Source of the DNA: SZAS-103 sp038226665 | GTDB lineage: Bacteria > Pseudomonadota > Gammaproteobacteria > Xanthomonadales > Xanthomonadaceae | Direction: 5' to 3' | NCBI GenBank assembly: GCA_038226665.1 | Contig: JBBRQI010000019.1 | Span: 1-55,683, forward strand | Length of the DNA stretch: 55,683 nt | In this document: positions 7,645-17,317 of the stretch, one piece after another | Layout: each line of letters begins with the position of its first letter | How positions within the stretch are numbered: position 1 is the stretch's first letter | Program-made: the position numbers and the translations under genes | The notes under the pieces: generated by a model | Databases searched by the model: none | Told to the model about the DNA's origin: nothing | The model's input: only the letters and a program-made list of their open reading frames with translations

Positions 7645-9067
7645 GATTTCGGTGCGATGACTGTCGGCTTGGTCGCTGGCTGCGATGGCGCGACATCGTC
7701 GTGTATGTCCATCTGCACCCCCCGTAACTGCATACCGCCGACGTCGATCTGGGGCGCTCGCAGCGTGGCTTCGACGGGCGGCAGCGCGGCAGCGAAATCG
7801 TTCGCGATCCATGCGCGCATGGCGTCGATGCGGAAGCTGCCTTGCAATGACGCGTCGGCCCGCGCGATATCGAACGTGACGGGTTCGCTCTTGAAGATCG
7901 AACCATGATAATTCGCCTTGAATACGAACGGCGCGGTGTTCGCTGCCAGCGCCTGCGGAAGCGCCGGCCACGCGTCCGGCCAGCTGCTGAGTTGCCCGTG
8001 CAGGCTCGCATCGATCGTCGCGCCGGCACTCGCATCGCCGCCAAGCGTCAGCGCAGGTTGGCGTTTCGCATCGCCAAATTTCAATTGCACTTGCAGGCGA
8101 TAAGGCGCGGCCGTGACGCTCGCGGCATTGCCGGAAGTCGAAGTTGGCGTTTGGGCGTTGACGGTGACAGCGAATGGTGTGTCGCCAGGTTTGGCGAACG
8201 ACGAGTCGACATGACGCGTCCACGCGTCGGGAATACGCTGCATCGCTCCCGCGATATCGAATAGAAACGTGTCGCCCACGCGCAAGCTGGCGGTTGCGGT
8301 CAGTGACGGCAATTCGCCATCCGCCTTGAACGCGATGCGCGAGTCGTCGATGCGCAAGCGGCCATGCACGGCGGATGGAGCAGATGCCAACGTCAACGCG
8401 AATCTTGATGTGTTCTTGCCGCGCACGAAATCGCCGCTGGCATCGAGCGTTGCCGGCTTGCCATCGGCGAGCATGGGCAGTGCGGCATCGAGATGCTCGA
8501 TCCGCCATGCGTTCGTGCGCAGCAGGCCATTGTGGATTTGCAAACCGCGCGTGAGCGTGGGCAGCTTGAATGGCGTCGTGCTCGGCGGTTGCGTCGCCAG
8601 CCAGCGTTGCAGCGCCGGCAGGTCGATGTCCGGCGACTTCAGCACGATGCTGCTGATGGCGGTGCTGCGGCCGCGCAGCGTGTCCCATGGCAACGCGAGT
8701 TCGACTTGGTCGCTGCGGAAAAATGGCGCGCTTTCGCCGGGAACGCTCGCGCTCAATCCAGGCAATACAAGGCGCGGCTCCGGACGCAATGCATAACTGC
8801 CTGGGCCGGTTGTATGCAATTCGAGATGCAACGCGTTGCTCGCGCGCGCAAGGATCAGCGCCGTCAATCGCGCAGGTTGCAGGAAATAGGTCGCGAGGAT
8901 CGCACCGCTGATCAGCAAGGCGATGCATGCGACCAGCATGCGCGGCCAGCGCCGGCGACGCTGCTTTTCTGGCCGCTCATGCGCATCCTGCGCTCGCGGG
9001 GAGCGCACAGCCGCTCGCGGCATTTGTGACCGACGGGAATGCAGAGGCACATCCATGTGCGGCACGC

Positions 9068-9071
<4 letters not shown>
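7641..9071 (-). CDS. AsmA-like membrane-anchored periplasmic protein
   Basis: 476 residues. A basic cytosolic N-terminus (about 1-44) is followed by one transmembrane helix (45-65) and a long periplasmic region rich in beta strands, with AsmA-type motifs such as LVLPGLSASVPG, VELALPWDTLRGR and LKSPDIDLPALQRWL. AsmA-family proteins are bridge-like lipid-transfer or envelope-biogenesis proteins; the specific lipid cannot be read from sequence. It is shorter than E. coli AsmA (about 617 residues). The ATG overlaps the ftsY stop (ATGA) and its stop overlaps mutY (GTGA). Confidence 0.8.
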
Positions 9072-10159
<1,088 letters not shown>

Positions 10160-10342
10160 GTAGGCGCGTGCCGGGCCACGAATGCGGGAGAATCCGCGCA
10201 TGGTAACACCCGCGCCAATCGTCACTTCCCGTGCCCATGCGCCGCGCATGGATGTGGTTTTGCATTCCTTTTGGCCACAAGTGCATGCGCCGGCTCTTTG
10301 CTCCGTGCGGCCGCAGGAAGCGCAAAAGCCTGTGCGGAGGCC

Positions 10343-10906
10343 ATGTTGAACGGGGTTGCGCCGGGTGTTGTGCGCATCATCGGCGGGCGCTGGCGCGGAT
10401 CGAAGCTGCCGGTGGCCAACGTCGCGGGCCTTCGCCCAACCGCCGATCGCGTGCGCGAAACCCTGTTCAACTGGCTGCAACCGATGCTGGGCGGCGCGCA
10501 CGTGATGGACCTGTTTGCCGGCACGGGCGCATTGGGACTCGAAGCAGTTTCGCGCGGCGCGGCCAAGGCTGTGCTGGTCGAACGCGATCCGGATCTCGCT
10601 GCGAGCCTGCGTGCGACTGCGACGCGCCTGCACGCTGGCGACGCGGTTGAAGTCGTTGGCGACGATGCCCTGCATTGGCTCGCCCATCCATCCGTGCAGA
10701 AAAAATTCGACTTGGTTTTCCTCGACCCGCCGTTCGCCGCCGCGCTATGGCAGCCGGCACTTGCGGCGATAGCGCCATGGCTGGCCGACGATGCGTGGCT
10801 ATACCTCGAATCGCCACGCGAAGCGGTCATCGCGGTGGACGGCTGGGTACCGCATCGCGAGGGACATACCCGCGACGTGAGCTATGCGCTCCTGCGTCGA
10901 TACTGA
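10343..10906 (+). CDS. rsmD: 16S rRNA (guanine966-N2)-methyltransferase RsmD
   Basis: 187 residues from the ATG at 10343, preceded by GGAGG. It begins with the RIIGGRWRG segment characteristic of RsmD and has SAM motif I (DLFAGTGALGLEA), VERD (motif II) and the catalytic LDPPF motif. It methylates G966 of 16S rRNA during small-subunit assembly. It is divergent from ftsY and followed 57 bases on by coaD. The longer upstream frame overlaps ftsY and is not coding. Confidence 0.96.
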   Translation: MLNGVAPGVVRIIGGRWRGSKLPVANVAGLRPTADRVRETLFNWLQPMLGGAHVMDLFAGTGALGLEAVSRGAAKAVLVERDPDLAASLRATATRLHAGDAVEVVGDDALHWLAHPSVQKKFDLVFLDPPFAAALWQPALAAIAPWLADDAWLYLESPREAVIAVDGWVPHREGHTRDVSYALLRRY

Positions 10907-10963
10907 GCGGGCGCGGCGCTGCTACACTTGCGGCAATCCCGCCAAGCAGGATCCAGCCCGCGC

Positions 10964-11461
10964 ATGACCACGGCCAATAATCGCCTCGCGGTCTATCCAG
11001 GCACGTTCGATCCCATCACCAACGGCCATGTCGATCTGGTCGGCCGCGCGGCTCCGCTGTTCGAGCGGATCGTCGTCGGCATCGCTGAAAGCCCTGGCAA
11101 AAGCCCTGCATTTTCGATGTCCGAGCGCGTCGATCTTGCGAGGATCGCGCTCGCCGGTTATGAAAACGTCGAGGTGCGCGGTTTCAACTCATTGCTTGCG
11201 CATTTCGTGCGCGACCTCGGCGCCGGCGTGGTGCTGCGAGGATTGCGCGCGGTGTCGGATTTCGAATACGAATTCCAGCTTGCGAGCATGAACCGCCACC
11301 TCATACCGAACGTGGAAACGCTGTTCCTGACGCCGGCCGAGCAGTACAGCTTCATCTCATCGTCGCTGGTCCGCGAAATCGGCCGGCTCGGCGGTGACGT
11401 CACCGGCTTCGTGCATCCGGCAGTCCAGGCCGCATTGCATTCGCGCTGGAAGCGCGGATGA
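10964..11461 (+). CDS. coaD: Pantetheine-phosphate adenylyltransferase
   Basis: 165 residues. It transfers AMP from ATP to 4'-phosphopantetheine, the penultimate step of coenzyme A synthesis. It has the nucleotidyltransferase signature TFDPITNGH near the N-terminus and the C-terminal ISSSLVREI motif, with normal family length. An ATG at 10964 (MTTANNRLAVYPG) is chosen; the open frame upstream has no motif. It follows rsmD, as in many Gammaproteobacteria. Confidence 0.97.
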   Translation: MTTANNRLAVYPGTFDPITNGHVDLVGRAAPLFERIVVGIAESPGKSPAFSMSERVDLARIALAGYENVEVRGFNSLLAHFVRDLGAGVVLRGLRAVSDFEYEFQLASMNRHLIPNVETLFLTPAEQYSFISSSLVREIGRLGGDVTGFVHPAVQAALHSRWKRG

Positions 11462-11499
11462 TTTCGTTCCATATCCTTTCCATCAGCCAGGGATCCGTC

Positions 11500-12009
11500 A
11501 TGAAACCAGCCACCATCAAGCGCGTGCGTCTCGCTCCGATCCTTGTCGCAGTATCGCTGCTGCTGGCCTTCACCGGCTGCAAGAAAGAGGCGGCGGCGCC
11601 GGTCGTCGCCGCGCCGCTGCATGCCCCTGCCAGCCAGACCGACAACGCTGGCTGGAAGGCATATTTCCAGGACGTGATCGATCGCAACAGCCAGGGCCTG
11701 ACCGACCGCAGCATGGCCTATTACCTGCCCAAGCCGGGCGGTGCCGATTACGAAGGAATGTACGCACGCCAATTGTCGGGCGTGTCGGACACAGTCGCGC
11801 GCGGCGTGCTGCCCGGGAACCTGCTGGCCTTCATGTCGCCGGATTCGACCAAGATGGCCGATCTGGTCGTGTCTGCTTTCAAGAACCCATCGGCAGGCAG
11901 CATGAAAGGCGTGATCATCATCTTCATCGGCAAGACCGAAGACAACGAGCGTGTGAAGGCGGCGGTGGCGCCGAGCGGCGCGACGTATCGTTTCGTCGAA
12001 GCCAATTAG
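11500..12009 (+). CDS. Conserved lipoprotein of unknown function
   Basis: 169 residues from the ATG at 11500, preceded by AGGG at good spacing. A GTP-like earlier ATG at 11458 overlaps the coaD stop but adds residues ahead of a well-formed signal peptide. The lipobox is FTGC, giving a lipid-anchored periplasmic protein. The mature part has a DNAGWKAYFQDVIDRN helix and a YYLPKPGG segment, and ends in a compact alpha/beta domain with a hydrophobic VIIIFIGK strand. I do not recognise the family. Its place between coaD and the ferredoxin gene suggests it may share their transcript. Confidence 0.65.
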   Translation: MKPATIKRVRLAPILVAVSLLLAFTGCKKEAAAPVVAAPLHAPASQTDNAGWKAYFQDVIDRNSQGLTDRSMAYYLPKPGGADYEGMYARQLSGVSDTVARGVLPGNLLAFMSPDSTKMADLVVSAFKNPSAGSMKGVIIIFIGKTEDNERVKAAVAPSGATYRFVEAN

Positions 12010-12073
12010 TTGCGATGCCCTGCATATGCGGCGACACGGATGGACACGTCCACTTGATTGCCATGCTTCAACA

Positions 12074-12098
12074 CGCCCAGGCGCCCTGCGCTTGGGTG
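12074..12098. other. Strong hairpin between the lipoprotein and ferredoxin genes
   Basis: An 11-bp stem (12074-12084 with 12088-12098, one G:T pair or more, three-base loop) lies in the 144-base gap. There is no T-tract, so it may be a processing or mRNA-stability element rather than a terminator. Two copies of GATGGACRCGTCC flank it, near 12039 and 12107. Confidence 0.35.
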
Positions 12099-12153
12099 GT
12101 TGCATCGATGGACGCGTCCGCACGGCTGTGAAGATGATTGGCGGCAATCAAAA

Positions 12154-12408
12154 ATGGCACTGCTGATCAACGACCTGTGCGTGAACTGCGATGTCTGCGC
12201 ACCGGTGTGTCCGAACACGGCGATCACGCAGGGTGAAACCATCTACGAGATCGCGCCATCGCGCTGCACCGAATGCGTCGGTCATTACGACGAGCCGCAG
12301 TGCGTGGAGGTGTGTCCGGTCGAGTGCATCTTCATCGATCCGGTGCAGATCGAATCCCGCGAGCAGTTGATCCAGAAGTACGAGTTGCTGCAACAGGAGT
12401 CCGCGTGA
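12154..12408 (+). CDS. YfhL-family 2[4Fe-4S] ferredoxin
   Basis: 84 residues. The first cluster motif is C-x2-C-x2-C-x3-CP (CVNCDVCAPVCP). The second is the elongated C-x2-C-x8-C-x3-CP that defines YfhL/Fdx7-like ferredoxins. It is a cytosolic low-potential electron carrier; its partner is unknown, though fdx genes beside coaD are common in Gammaproteobacteria. The MALLI start at 12154 is the usual one. Its stop overlaps the GTG of ggt (GTGA), making ggt translation coupled to it. Confidence 0.95.
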   Translation: MALLINDLCVNCDVCAPVCPNTAITQGETIYEIAPSRCTECVGHYDEPQCVEVCPVECIFIDPVQIESREQLIQKYELLQQESA

Positions 12409-14153
12409 AGAATGTCCATCATGTCCTCGTCGTTTCGGTAGTCGCGTTGCTGGCAGGCGCCACGGCCGTAGCCAAGCCGACGCACTCGAAACACGCCGTC
12501 CCGCCTGCACCGCCCCAGCATTGCAATTGCTATCCGAACCCGTTACCGCAGGGAACGGTTATCGCCAGTGCGCATTACCTCGCCACCCAGGCCGGCGAGA
12601 CGGTGCTGGGCGAAGGCGGAAATGCGTTCGACGCGGCGGTCGCGGTCGCCTCGACATTGGCGGTGGTCGAACCGGAAAGCTCGGGCATCGGCGGTGGCGA
12701 TTTCTTCCTGCTCCACACAGACAACAAGGACATCTTCGTCGATGCCCGCGAGACCGCGCCGGCGTCGGTCACGGCCGGGGAATACTTGGGTCCCGACGGC
12801 AAGCTCGACCACGGCAAGGCGCTCGACGGCGCACTCGCGGCGGGCATTCCCGGCGCGCCGGCTGGCTGGGTGTACATCGCGCAGCACTACGGGAAATTGC
12901 CGCTGAAGGTTTCGCTCGCACACGCGATCAAGCTCGCGCGCGCTGGTTTCCCGGTTTACGCGCGAATGGTTTCCGAATACGCCGAGCGCCGCGACGTGAT
13001 GCGCCGCTGGCCGGCGACTGTCGCGATCTACGAGCCGCAGGGCCATCCGCTCGCGGACGGCGATACGATGCGTCAGCCCGATCTCGCCGATACGCTGCAG
13101 GCGCTTGCCGATCGCGGTTCCGACGGCTTCTATCGCGGCACGGTCGCGGACAAGATCGTCGAGGCCATGAACGCAGCGGGCGCGCATTGGACTTCCGACG
13201 ATCTAGCCAGCTATCACATCAAGCTGCGCGAACCGATCCGTTTCAAGTACCACGACTGGGACATCGTCACCGCGCCACCGCCGTCGTCCGGGGGCGTGGC
13301 GCTCGCGGAGATGCTGCAGATCCTGTCGGCGTGGGATCTGCCCAAGCTCGATCCGGCGACGCGCGTGCACCTGATCGTCGAGGCGATGCGCCGTGCGTAT
13401 CGCGACCGCACGTTTTTCCTGGGCGATCCCGATTTCGTCAAGGACATGCCGATTGCGCGGCTCATGAGTCCGAAATATGCCGACGAGCTGCGCGCAGGCA
13501 TCTTGATGGACAAGGCAACGCCGAGTTCTTCGCTACCTGGAGCGCCGCCACCAGCAGTTGGTGCGCACACGAGTCACTTCTCGATCATCGATGTGGAGGG
13601 CAACTACGCCGCGGTCACGATGACCGTGAACACCGCGTACGGATCGGGCCTGACAGCGGCCGGCACCGGCGTACTGATGAACAACGAGATGGACGATTTC
13701 GCGCTGCAGGCCGGTGTGCCGAACGCGTACGGCGTGACCGGCTACGACGCGAACAGCGTCAAGCCCGGCAAGCGCCCACTGTCCTCGATGACGCCAACCT
13801 TCATGTTCGGGCACGGTCGCGCGATCGTGCTCGGTACGCCGGGCGGCAGCAGGATCATCACGATGGTACTGCTCGCCATCCTCGGCTTCGATGAGGGCCT
13901 GACGCCGCAACAGGTCGTCGCGTTGCCTCGCTTCCACCACCAGTACCTTCCCGACGAGATTTCCATCGAGCCCGGCGCCTTGTCGCCGGAGATCGTGAAG
14001 AAGCTCCAGGCGATGGGCCACGCCGTGACGACGCGCGACACCACTTGGGGCAACATGCAAGCGGTGGAGCTGACCTACAGCGATGGTGCAGTGTCTGGCG
14101 GAACCGATCCACGCAATCCAGTCGGTAAAGTCGCCGTGGTGAAGTCCAAATGA
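12405..14153 (+). CDS. ggt: Gamma-glutamyltransferase (glutathione hydrolase)
   Basis: 582 residues. The GTG start at 12405 overlaps the ferredoxin stop and has AGGAG five bases upstream. A signal peptide (about 1-23) is followed by the large-subunit domain with SSGIGGGDFFLL and an ARETAP arginine motif for substrate binding. The predicted autoprocessing threonine is T389 in AHTSHFSIID, followed by NTAYGSG and the SMTPT and GTPGGS loops. It is a periplasmic enzyme cleaving the gamma-glutamyl bond of glutathione, releasing glutamate for hydrolysis or transfer. It is the second gene of an operon whose four members overlap by four bases each. Confidence 0.95.
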   Translation: MKNVHHVLVVSVVALLAGATAVAKPTHSKHAVPPAPPQHCNCYPNPLPQGTVIASAHYLATQAGETVLGEGGNAFDAAVAVASTLAVVEPESSGIGGGDFFLLHTDNKDIFVDARETAPASVTAGEYLGPDGKLDHGKALDGALAAGIPGAPAGWVYIAQHYGKLPLKVSLAHAIKLARAGFPVYARMVSEYAERRDVMRRWPATVAIYEPQGHPLADGDTMRQPDLADTLQALADRGSDGFYRGTVADKIVEAMNAAGAHWTSDDLASYHIKLREPIRFKYHDWDIVTAPPPSSGGVALAEMLQILSAWDLPKLDPATRVHLIVEAMRRAYRDRTFFLGDPDFVKDMPIARLMSPKYADELRAGILMDKATPSSSLPGAPPPAVGAHTSHFSIIDVEGNYAAVTMTVNTAYGSGLTAAGTGVLMNNEMDDFALQAGVPNAYGVTGYDANSVKPGKRPLSSMTPTFMFGHGRAIVLGTPGGSRIITMVLLAILGFDEGLTPQQVVALPRFHHQYLPDEISIEPGALSPEIVKKLQAMGHAVTTRDTTWGNMQAVELTYSDGAVSGGTDPRNPVGKVAVVKSK

Positions 14154-15025
14154 AACTCTGGTCCATCCGCGGTAATTCGCAACGACTCGATGGCGGCGCG
14201 ATGTTCGGCAATGTGCCGCGCGCGATGTGGGAAAAATGGATCGCGCCCGACGTGCAACACCGCATTCCGCTGGCCTGCCGCGCGCTGCTCGCCAGCCCGG
14301 TGAACGGCAAGACTGTGCTTTTCGAAACCGGCATCGGCGCGTTCTTCGATCCGAAATTGCGCGAGCGCTACGGCGTGGTCGAGGATCGCCACGTGCTCCT
14401 CGAATCGCTCGTGACAGCCGGATTCGGGCACGAGGACATCGACGCGGTCGTGCTCAGTCACCTGCATTTTGACCATGCCGGCGGACTGCTTGGCGCATGG
14501 CGCGAAGGCGAGCCACCGAGCCTGCTGTTTCCGAACGCGCGTTATTTCGTCGGCGAAGATGCATGGCAGCGCGCGACGCATCCGCATCCGCGCGATCGTG
14601 CCTCATTCATTCCCGAACTTGCGGATTTGCTCGAAGCGAGCGGTCGGCTGGAAATCATCCGCGGCGATCGGCATCCGTATTTCGGCGAGACCGTGCGCTT
14701 CCATCGCAGCGAAGGCCACACGCCGGGTTTGCTGCTCGCCGAACTGTGTGGACACAATGATCATGGAGGGGTGGTGTTCTGCGCCGACTTGATTCCGGGA
14801 CGACCATGGGTACATCTTCCGGTGACAATGGGCTATGACCGTTATCCCGAATTGCTGATCGAGGAGAAGCGCGATTTCCTCACCGACAAACTCGCGCGCA
14901 GCGTGCATTTGTTCTTTACCCACGACGTCGAATGCTCGCTGGCGCGCGTGACGCGCGATGAGAAGGGCCGGTTCGGCACCGATCATGAAGTCGCCGAATT
15001 GCAAGCGAGGGTACTGAGCGCATGA
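14150..15025 (+). CDS. Metallo-beta-lactamase-fold hydrolase
   Basis: 291 residues with HLHFDHAGG (the HxHxDH zinc motif), a later GHTPG His, FCADLIP Asp and THDVE His, so all ligands of a dinuclear site are present. The architecture resembles AHL-lactonase-like and other small-molecule MBL hydrolases. No signal peptide is visible, so it is probably cytosolic. The substrate is unknown; co-expression with ggt raises glutathione-derived thioesters, but the sequence is not a classical glyoxalase II. Its ATG overlaps the ggt stop and its stop overlaps the next gene, both by ATGA. Confidence 0.85.
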   Translation: MKLWSIRGNSQRLDGGAMFGNVPRAMWEKWIAPDVQHRIPLACRALLASPVNGKTVLFETGIGAFFDPKLRERYGVVEDRHVLLESLVTAGFGHEDIDAVVLSHLHFDHAGGLLGAWREGEPPSLLFPNARYFVGEDAWQRATHPHPRDRASFIPELADLLEASGRLEIIRGDRHPYFGETVRFHRSEGHTPGLLLAELCGHNDHGGVVFCADLIPGRPWVHLPVTMGYDRYPELLIEEKRDFLTDKLARSVHLFFTHDVECSLARVTRDEKGRFGTDHEVAELQARVLSA

Positions 15026-15807
15026 AGACGTCACTGCTTGCATTGATGCTGTTCGCGGCGTTGTCGGCACAAGCGCAGGTGCCAGCTCCTGCCAGTGCAG
15101 CGGCAACATCGGCAACGCCATCGTCGGCGCCGCAAACGCCGCAAGGCCAGATCGAATCCTCGATCGCGGTCGCCGATCCAGTCTTCCACGTCCACAAGAA
15201 TGCGCTCGGGCTCGAGCGTGGCGTCGAGATGCTGCAATGGCGCAAGATCGACTTGCCTGCACCGCCGCATTACGAGTCGGCGTGGACGGCCGAGCGCATC
15301 GATTCGTCCGGTTTCGATGCCGCGCACAGGAACACGGGCGACCTGCCGTTCAACGGTGAACGCTGGTGGACATCCGATCCGAAACTCGATGGTCATCCGG
15401 TGTCGCCCGATGTGCTTGCGGCGCTGGATGCGTGGACGCCACTGAAACCGGATCTCTCGCAATTGCCGACCAACCTCGCGGTGAGTTTCCAGCCCGATGG
15501 CGCTTGGCTTTCGACATCGCAGGATCCAGCGCATCCGGCCGTCGGCGACGTGCGCGTGCGCTGGCGCGTGATCGAACATGCGCCTGCCCCAATGGGCGCA
15601 GCACTGGTTGCGGGACGTTGGGAATTACCCGTAAAGGCCGTGACTGCCGCATCGCCGGCTGTTGCAGCATCGGAAGCCACGAGCCCTGCATCAGGCAGCG
15701 CGACGCAAGCGTGGCTGCAACGCATCTTGGGCGACCCTCTCACCTGGATTGCAGTTGCTGGAATCGTGTTCGCACTGCTGCTGTTGTTCTGGAAGCGGCG
15801 GCGATGA
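15022..15807 (+). CDS. TMEM43-domain membrane protein
   Basis: 261 residues. A signal peptide (1-19) is followed by a low-complexity Ala/Pro stretch, then a region matching the TMEM43 (LUMA) core: LGLERGVEMLQW, a WTAERIDSSGFDAAHRNTGDLPFNGERWW block, and a strand-rich tail ending VRVRWRVIEH. One C-terminal helix (about 238-257) and a KRRR stop anchor follow. Bacterial TMEM43 proteins are usually longer with several C-terminal helices, so this is a reduced version with the bulk in the periplasm. Function in bacteria is unknown. It is the last gene of the ferredoxin-ggt-MBL operon. Confidence 0.7.
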   Translation: MKTSLLALMLFAALSAQAQVPAPASAAATSATPSSAPQTPQGQIESSIAVADPVFHVHKNALGLERGVEMLQWRKIDLPAPPHYESAWTAERIDSSGFDAAHRNTGDLPFNGERWWTSDPKLDGHPVSPDVLAALDAWTPLKPDLSQLPTNLAVSFQPDGAWLSTSQDPAHPAVGDVRVRWRVIEHAPAPMGAALVAGRWELPVKAVTAASPAVAASEATSPASGSATQAWLQRILGDPLTWIAVAGIVFALLLLFWKRRR

Positions 15808-15881
15808 GCGAATTCCATCGCTGGACAATTCTGTTCGCATTTCAATCGGATTTGCGCTGTGCATCGATCAATGGACTGCGA

Positions 15882-15914
15882 TAAAAAACGGCGCGACCCT
15901 GCGGACGCGCCGTT
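15882..15914 (-). terminator. Terminator of psiF
   Basis: An 8-bp stem ACGGCGCG/CGCGCCGT (15888-15895 with 15906-15913) is followed on the minus strand by a six-base T-run (complement of 15883-15888). It ends the psiF transcript and separates it from the convergent TMEM43-like gene. Confidence 0.8.
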
Positions 15915-15953
15915 CGATGTTGCGATGATTGCCGACGCCGCCGGCAAGCCGGC

Positions 15954-16457
15954 TTACTTCTTCTTCAGGCAAGCACTCATCGCGCTCTTGTAGTCGTCGC
16001 CCTTCTTGCCCTTGTTGGCTTTCGCGCAGTCGGCCATCTTCTGCTGCTGCGCACCCCTGGATTTGGTCGCCGTGGGGGGCGTGGTAGGCGGATTGGGTGC
16101 CGGAGCAGGAGCGGCAGCCGTGGGGGCCTTCAGGCAAGCAGCAACGGAATTCTTGTAGTCGTCGCCTTTCTTGCCTTTGTTCGCGGACGCGCAGGCTCCC
16201 ATCTTCGTTTGTTGCGCGGTCTCGGCTTTAGTCGCGGTGGCTGCCGGGGCAGCGGCGGCCGTGGGGGCCTTCAGGCAAGCGGCTACGGAATTCTTGTAGT
16301 CGTCGCCTTTCTTGCCTTTGTTCGCGGACGCGCAGGCGCCCATCTTCGTTTGCTGCGCGGTCTCGGCCTTGGCCGGTGCGGCAGCAGGAGTGGCGGCATT
16401 GGCGACGCCGAACGCGAGCATGGCGGCGACGGACAGGGCGATGATGCTGGACTTCAT
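15954..16457 (-). CDS. psiF: PsiF-repeat secreted protein
   Basis: 167 residues from the ATG at 16457. The signal peptide (1-21, VANA) is followed by three PsiF repeats of the form QQxKMxxCxxxNKGKKGDDYKxxxxxCLK, each with two cysteines, separated by Ala/Pro linkers. PsiF in E. coli is phosphate-starvation inducible but of unknown function. Repeats 1 and 2 are nearly identical in DNA as well as protein; repeat 3 has diverged. The longer upstream frame runs into the divergent GST promoter and is not coding. No convincing Pho box is visible upstream. Confidence 0.85.
   Translation of the reverse strand: MKSSIIALSVAAMLAFGVANAATPAAAPAKAETAQQTKMGACASANKGKKGDDYKNSVAACLKAPTAAAAPAATATKAETAQQTKMGACASANKGKKGDDYKNSVAACLKAPTAAAPAPAPNPPTTPPTATKSRGAQQQKMADCAKANKGKKGDDYKSAMSACLKKK
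16120..16400 (-). repeat. 141-bp tandem duplication inside psiF
   Basis: The segments beginning GTGGGGGCCTTC at 16120 and 16261 are 141 bp (47 codons) apart and almost identical for over 110 bases, differing at a handful of synonymous sites. The duplication is in frame and adds one PsiF domain. The third domain (15956-16060) is clearly older. Confidence 0.85.
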
Positions 16458-16690
16458 GATGACACCTCGGTGGCATGGGTCGGATGAACGACGGGACGTT
16501 GCGAGGCGGATGCTACGCAGGACCGATCGCAACGACGCATTCCGCAAAGTGAAACTTTCTTCATGTTGCGGGAATGGTTCATCCGTTTCCCAACCGCGCA
16601 TCGCGCTGATTGCAGACCGTGCCGCAAGTCGCCCTTGCGCGTGCACGCCGTTCCGCGACAATGCATGGCAGCATCCAACGGAGAGCATCG

Positions 16691-17317
16691 ATGTACACAC
16701 TCTATTACTCGCCAGGCACCGCCAGCATGGTCGTGCACCTGGCGCTGCTGGAAATCGGCGCGCCGCACAAGCTCGAGCTCGTCGACTTCAAGGCGAACGC
16801 GCAGCGCGATCCGGACTACCTGAAGCTCAATCCGCAGGGCAGGGTGCCGACGTTGAACGTCGATGGCAGGCCCGTCTTCGAATCGGCGGCGCTGCTGATG
16901 CTGCTTGCCGAACGCCATCCCGAAGCGCGGCTCGCGCCCGCAGTCGGAACGCCGGAGCGTGAGGCCTGGTACCAGTGGATCGTGTATCTCAGCAACACAC
17001 TCGCGGCGACGTACCGCTTGTGGTTCTATCCACCCGATCTTGGTTTCGAGGAACATCCTGCTGAAGTACGTGCAGCGATCCAGCACAGGGTCGAAGGCGC
17101 GTTCGCCCTGCTCGATGCGCACCTGTCCGCGCACGGGCCGTACATGCTTGGCGAATTCACCGGCGTCGACCTGCTGCTGACGATGTTGATGCGATGGTCG
17201 CGCAACATGCCGAAGCCGGCGACCGAATGGCCGGCGTTGAAGAAGTTGGCCGATCTCGTGCGTGCGCGGCCGAGCTGGAAAAAACTCTACGAAATCGAAG
17301 GCCTCACCGAGTGGTGA
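16691..17317 (+). CDS. Glutathione S-transferase
   Basis: 208 residues with an N-terminal thioredoxin-like domain (1-78). It starts MYTLYYSPGTAS with a likely catalytic Ser, has the cis-Pro GRVPTL and the glutathione-binding ESAALLMLLAE, then an all-helical C-terminal domain with GEFTGVDLLLT. It is probably a cytosolic beta- or nu-like GST. A GGAGAG lies just upstream of the ATG. It is divergent from psiF and overlaps the convergent aquaporin gene by 14 bases at the 3' end. Confidence 0.92.
   Translation: MYTLYYSPGTASMVVHLALLEIGAPHKLELVDFKANAQRDPDYLKLNPQGRVPTLNVDGRPVFESAALLMLLAERHPEARLAPAVGTPEREAWYQWIVYLSNTLAATYRLWFYPPDLGFEEHPAEVRAAIQHRVEGAFALLDAHLSAHGPYMLGEFTGVDLLLTMLMRWSRNMPKPATEWPALKKLADLVRARPSWKKLYEIEGLTEW

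Noticed and set aside
7645..8928. 771-residue frame containing MutY at its C-terminus
   Set aside because: The upstream 430 residues lie over the AsmA-like gene in a wrong frame; the GTG at 7644 overlapping the AsmA-like stop gives a normal MutY.
16458..16560. Pho box before psiF
   Set aside because: No pair of seven-base units at 11-base spacing matching PhoB sites could be found, despite the gene's phosphate-starvation family name.
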